From assembly GCF_902488535.1 (NCBI RefSeq), contig NZ_CABTWO010000013.1, forward strand, positions 1 to 64,000: a stretch of DNA of 64,000 nucleotides, written 5' to 3'. This DNA comes from an uncultured Mobiluncus sp. Lineage in GTDB: Bacteria > Actinomycetota > Actinomycetes > Actinomycetales > Actinomycetaceae. Position numbers and translations under genes: made by a program. The first letter of the stretch is position 1, and the number at the start of each line of letters is the position of its first letter. The notes beneath the pieces are model-generated. The model saw only the letters and a list, made by a program, of their open reading frames with translations, did not search any database and had not been told where the DNA came from. Shown piece after piece: positions 63,421 to 64,000 of this stretch.

Positions 63421-64000
63421 ATGGATAGTCGCAAATATCGTGTGGGCATAGATGTTGGAACTAACTCGGTGGGTTTTGCTGCCGTGGAGGAAGACGATGC
63501 GGGTTCTCCTATCAGGTTTCTGAACACTATGGTTGTCATTCACGATTCTGGTGTCGATCCCAAACAGAAGGATCCTGTCATCACTCGTCTCGCTTCCGCA
63601 GGAACAGCAAGGCGCACGCGACGACTATATCGAACGCGTAGACAAAGATTACGCGAGTTGGATGATTTCATCTCCAACGAACTTGGTTATCCCCTGGTGA
63701 ATCTGGAAAACTTTGCAGACCCCTACGAGCCTTGGAAAGTTCGTGCTGACCTCGCAACGATAAAACTTCCTGCCGATGAACTTCCCGAAGCGATGTCTAT
63801 TGCACTCCGGCATATGGCACGTCACCGGGGCTGGCGCAGTCCTTATCAAAGAGTGGAAGCTCTCCACCTACAAGCCGAAATATCAGAAGAGTTTGCCGCC
63901 CTTAAAAAGCGGGTCATGAAGAAAACCGGAGATGTCTTCAGCGATGACGCGACACCAGCTGAAGTTTTGGTGGACTTGATGGGCAGGCAAAAGATTCGCG
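63421..64000 (+). CDS. cas9: Cas9, type II-C, N-terminal part (runs off window)
   Basis: 193 codons open to the window end. It begins MDSRKYRVGIDVGTNSVGFAAVEED: RuvC-I with the catalytic Asp at residue 10. Then an arginine-rich bridge helix, ARRTRRLYRTRRQRLRELDDFI, and the REC start LRHMARHRGWRSPYQRVEAL, a block typical of actinobacterial type II-C Cas9. The nuclease is guided by crRNA and the tracrRNA just upstream. No Shine-Dalgarno is seen; AATAAT six bases before the ATG could be a -10 for a leaderless start. HNH, the PAM-interacting domain and any cas1-cas2 lie beyond the window. Confidence 0.93.
   Translation, partial: MDSRKYRVGIDVGTNSVGFAAVEEDDAGSPIRFLNTMVVIHDSGVDPKQKDPVITRLASAGTARRTRRLYRTRRQRLRELDDFISNELGYPLVNLENFADPYEPWKVRADLATIKLPADELPEAMSIALRHMARHRGWRSPYQRVEALHLQAEISEEFAALKKRVMKKTGDVFSDDATPAEVLVDLMGRQKIR

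Noticed and set aside
1..64000. tRNA or rRNA genes
   Set aside because: None of the intergenic stretches shows a cloverleaf pattern with a T-loop GTTCRA, or any rRNA-like sequence.

Overview
The window is about 55% GC with tightly packed genes. Start codons are a mix of ATG, GTG and TTG, and several promoters carry a -10 box only 6-7 nt before the start codon. Fermentative and central enzymes (pgi, mdh, class I fumarase, proton-pumping transhydrogenase, pta-ackA) sit beside actinobacterial housekeeping genes (dgt-dnaG, dimeric glyS, YhgE/Pip pair). The partial Cas9 and its tracrRNA resemble type II-C systems of Corynebacterium and Actinomyces. My best guess is an anaerobic member of the Actinomycetaceae such as Mobiluncus; this is inference.

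Regions: 1-11.5 kb holds the end of pgi, mdh, a GH13 alpha-glucosidase, and two sugar ABC importers (each a binding lipoprotein plus two permeases, no ATPase), with a TraX-like membrane protein in the first. 11.6-21.1 kb is a restriction/defence island: a hsdM fragment cut just before its catalytic NPPY, then on the minus strand one coupled operon of Phd-like antitoxin, 40-residue protein, XRE regulator, type III Mod, type III Res, OLD-family nuclease and UvrD-like helicase. The last two look like a Gabija (class 2 OLD) pair joined to a type III R-M system.

21.2-26.9 kb (minus) is an unusual metabolic operon: SCP2-like protein, class III PLP aminotransferase, two-subunit transketolase, a second unfamiliar protein and a VOC enzyme. 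I do not recognise the pathway. 27.1-46 kb is mostly housekeeping: glyS, dusB-dgt-dnaG, aroD, class I fumarase, pntAA-pntAB-pntB, a MarR/DHA2 efflux pair with matching operators, pta-ackA and a GntR regulator.

guaA (46.2 kb) is followed at once by a second small defence island (47.9-52.7 kb): AbiEi/AbiEii, a frameshifted excisionase-like relic, and an RloC/PrrC-like AAA_13 ATPase that may be an anticodon nuclease. 53-63 kb carries a patatin, two YhgE/Pip proteins, an AAA_14/DUF4143 ATPase, a relic of a bile-acid-symporter family gene, a B3/4-domain protein and an alpha/beta hydrolase. The last 740 bases hold a predicted promoter, a tracrRNA with its own terminator, and the first 193 codons of a type II-C cas9 that runs off the window; the CRISPR array must lie outside it.
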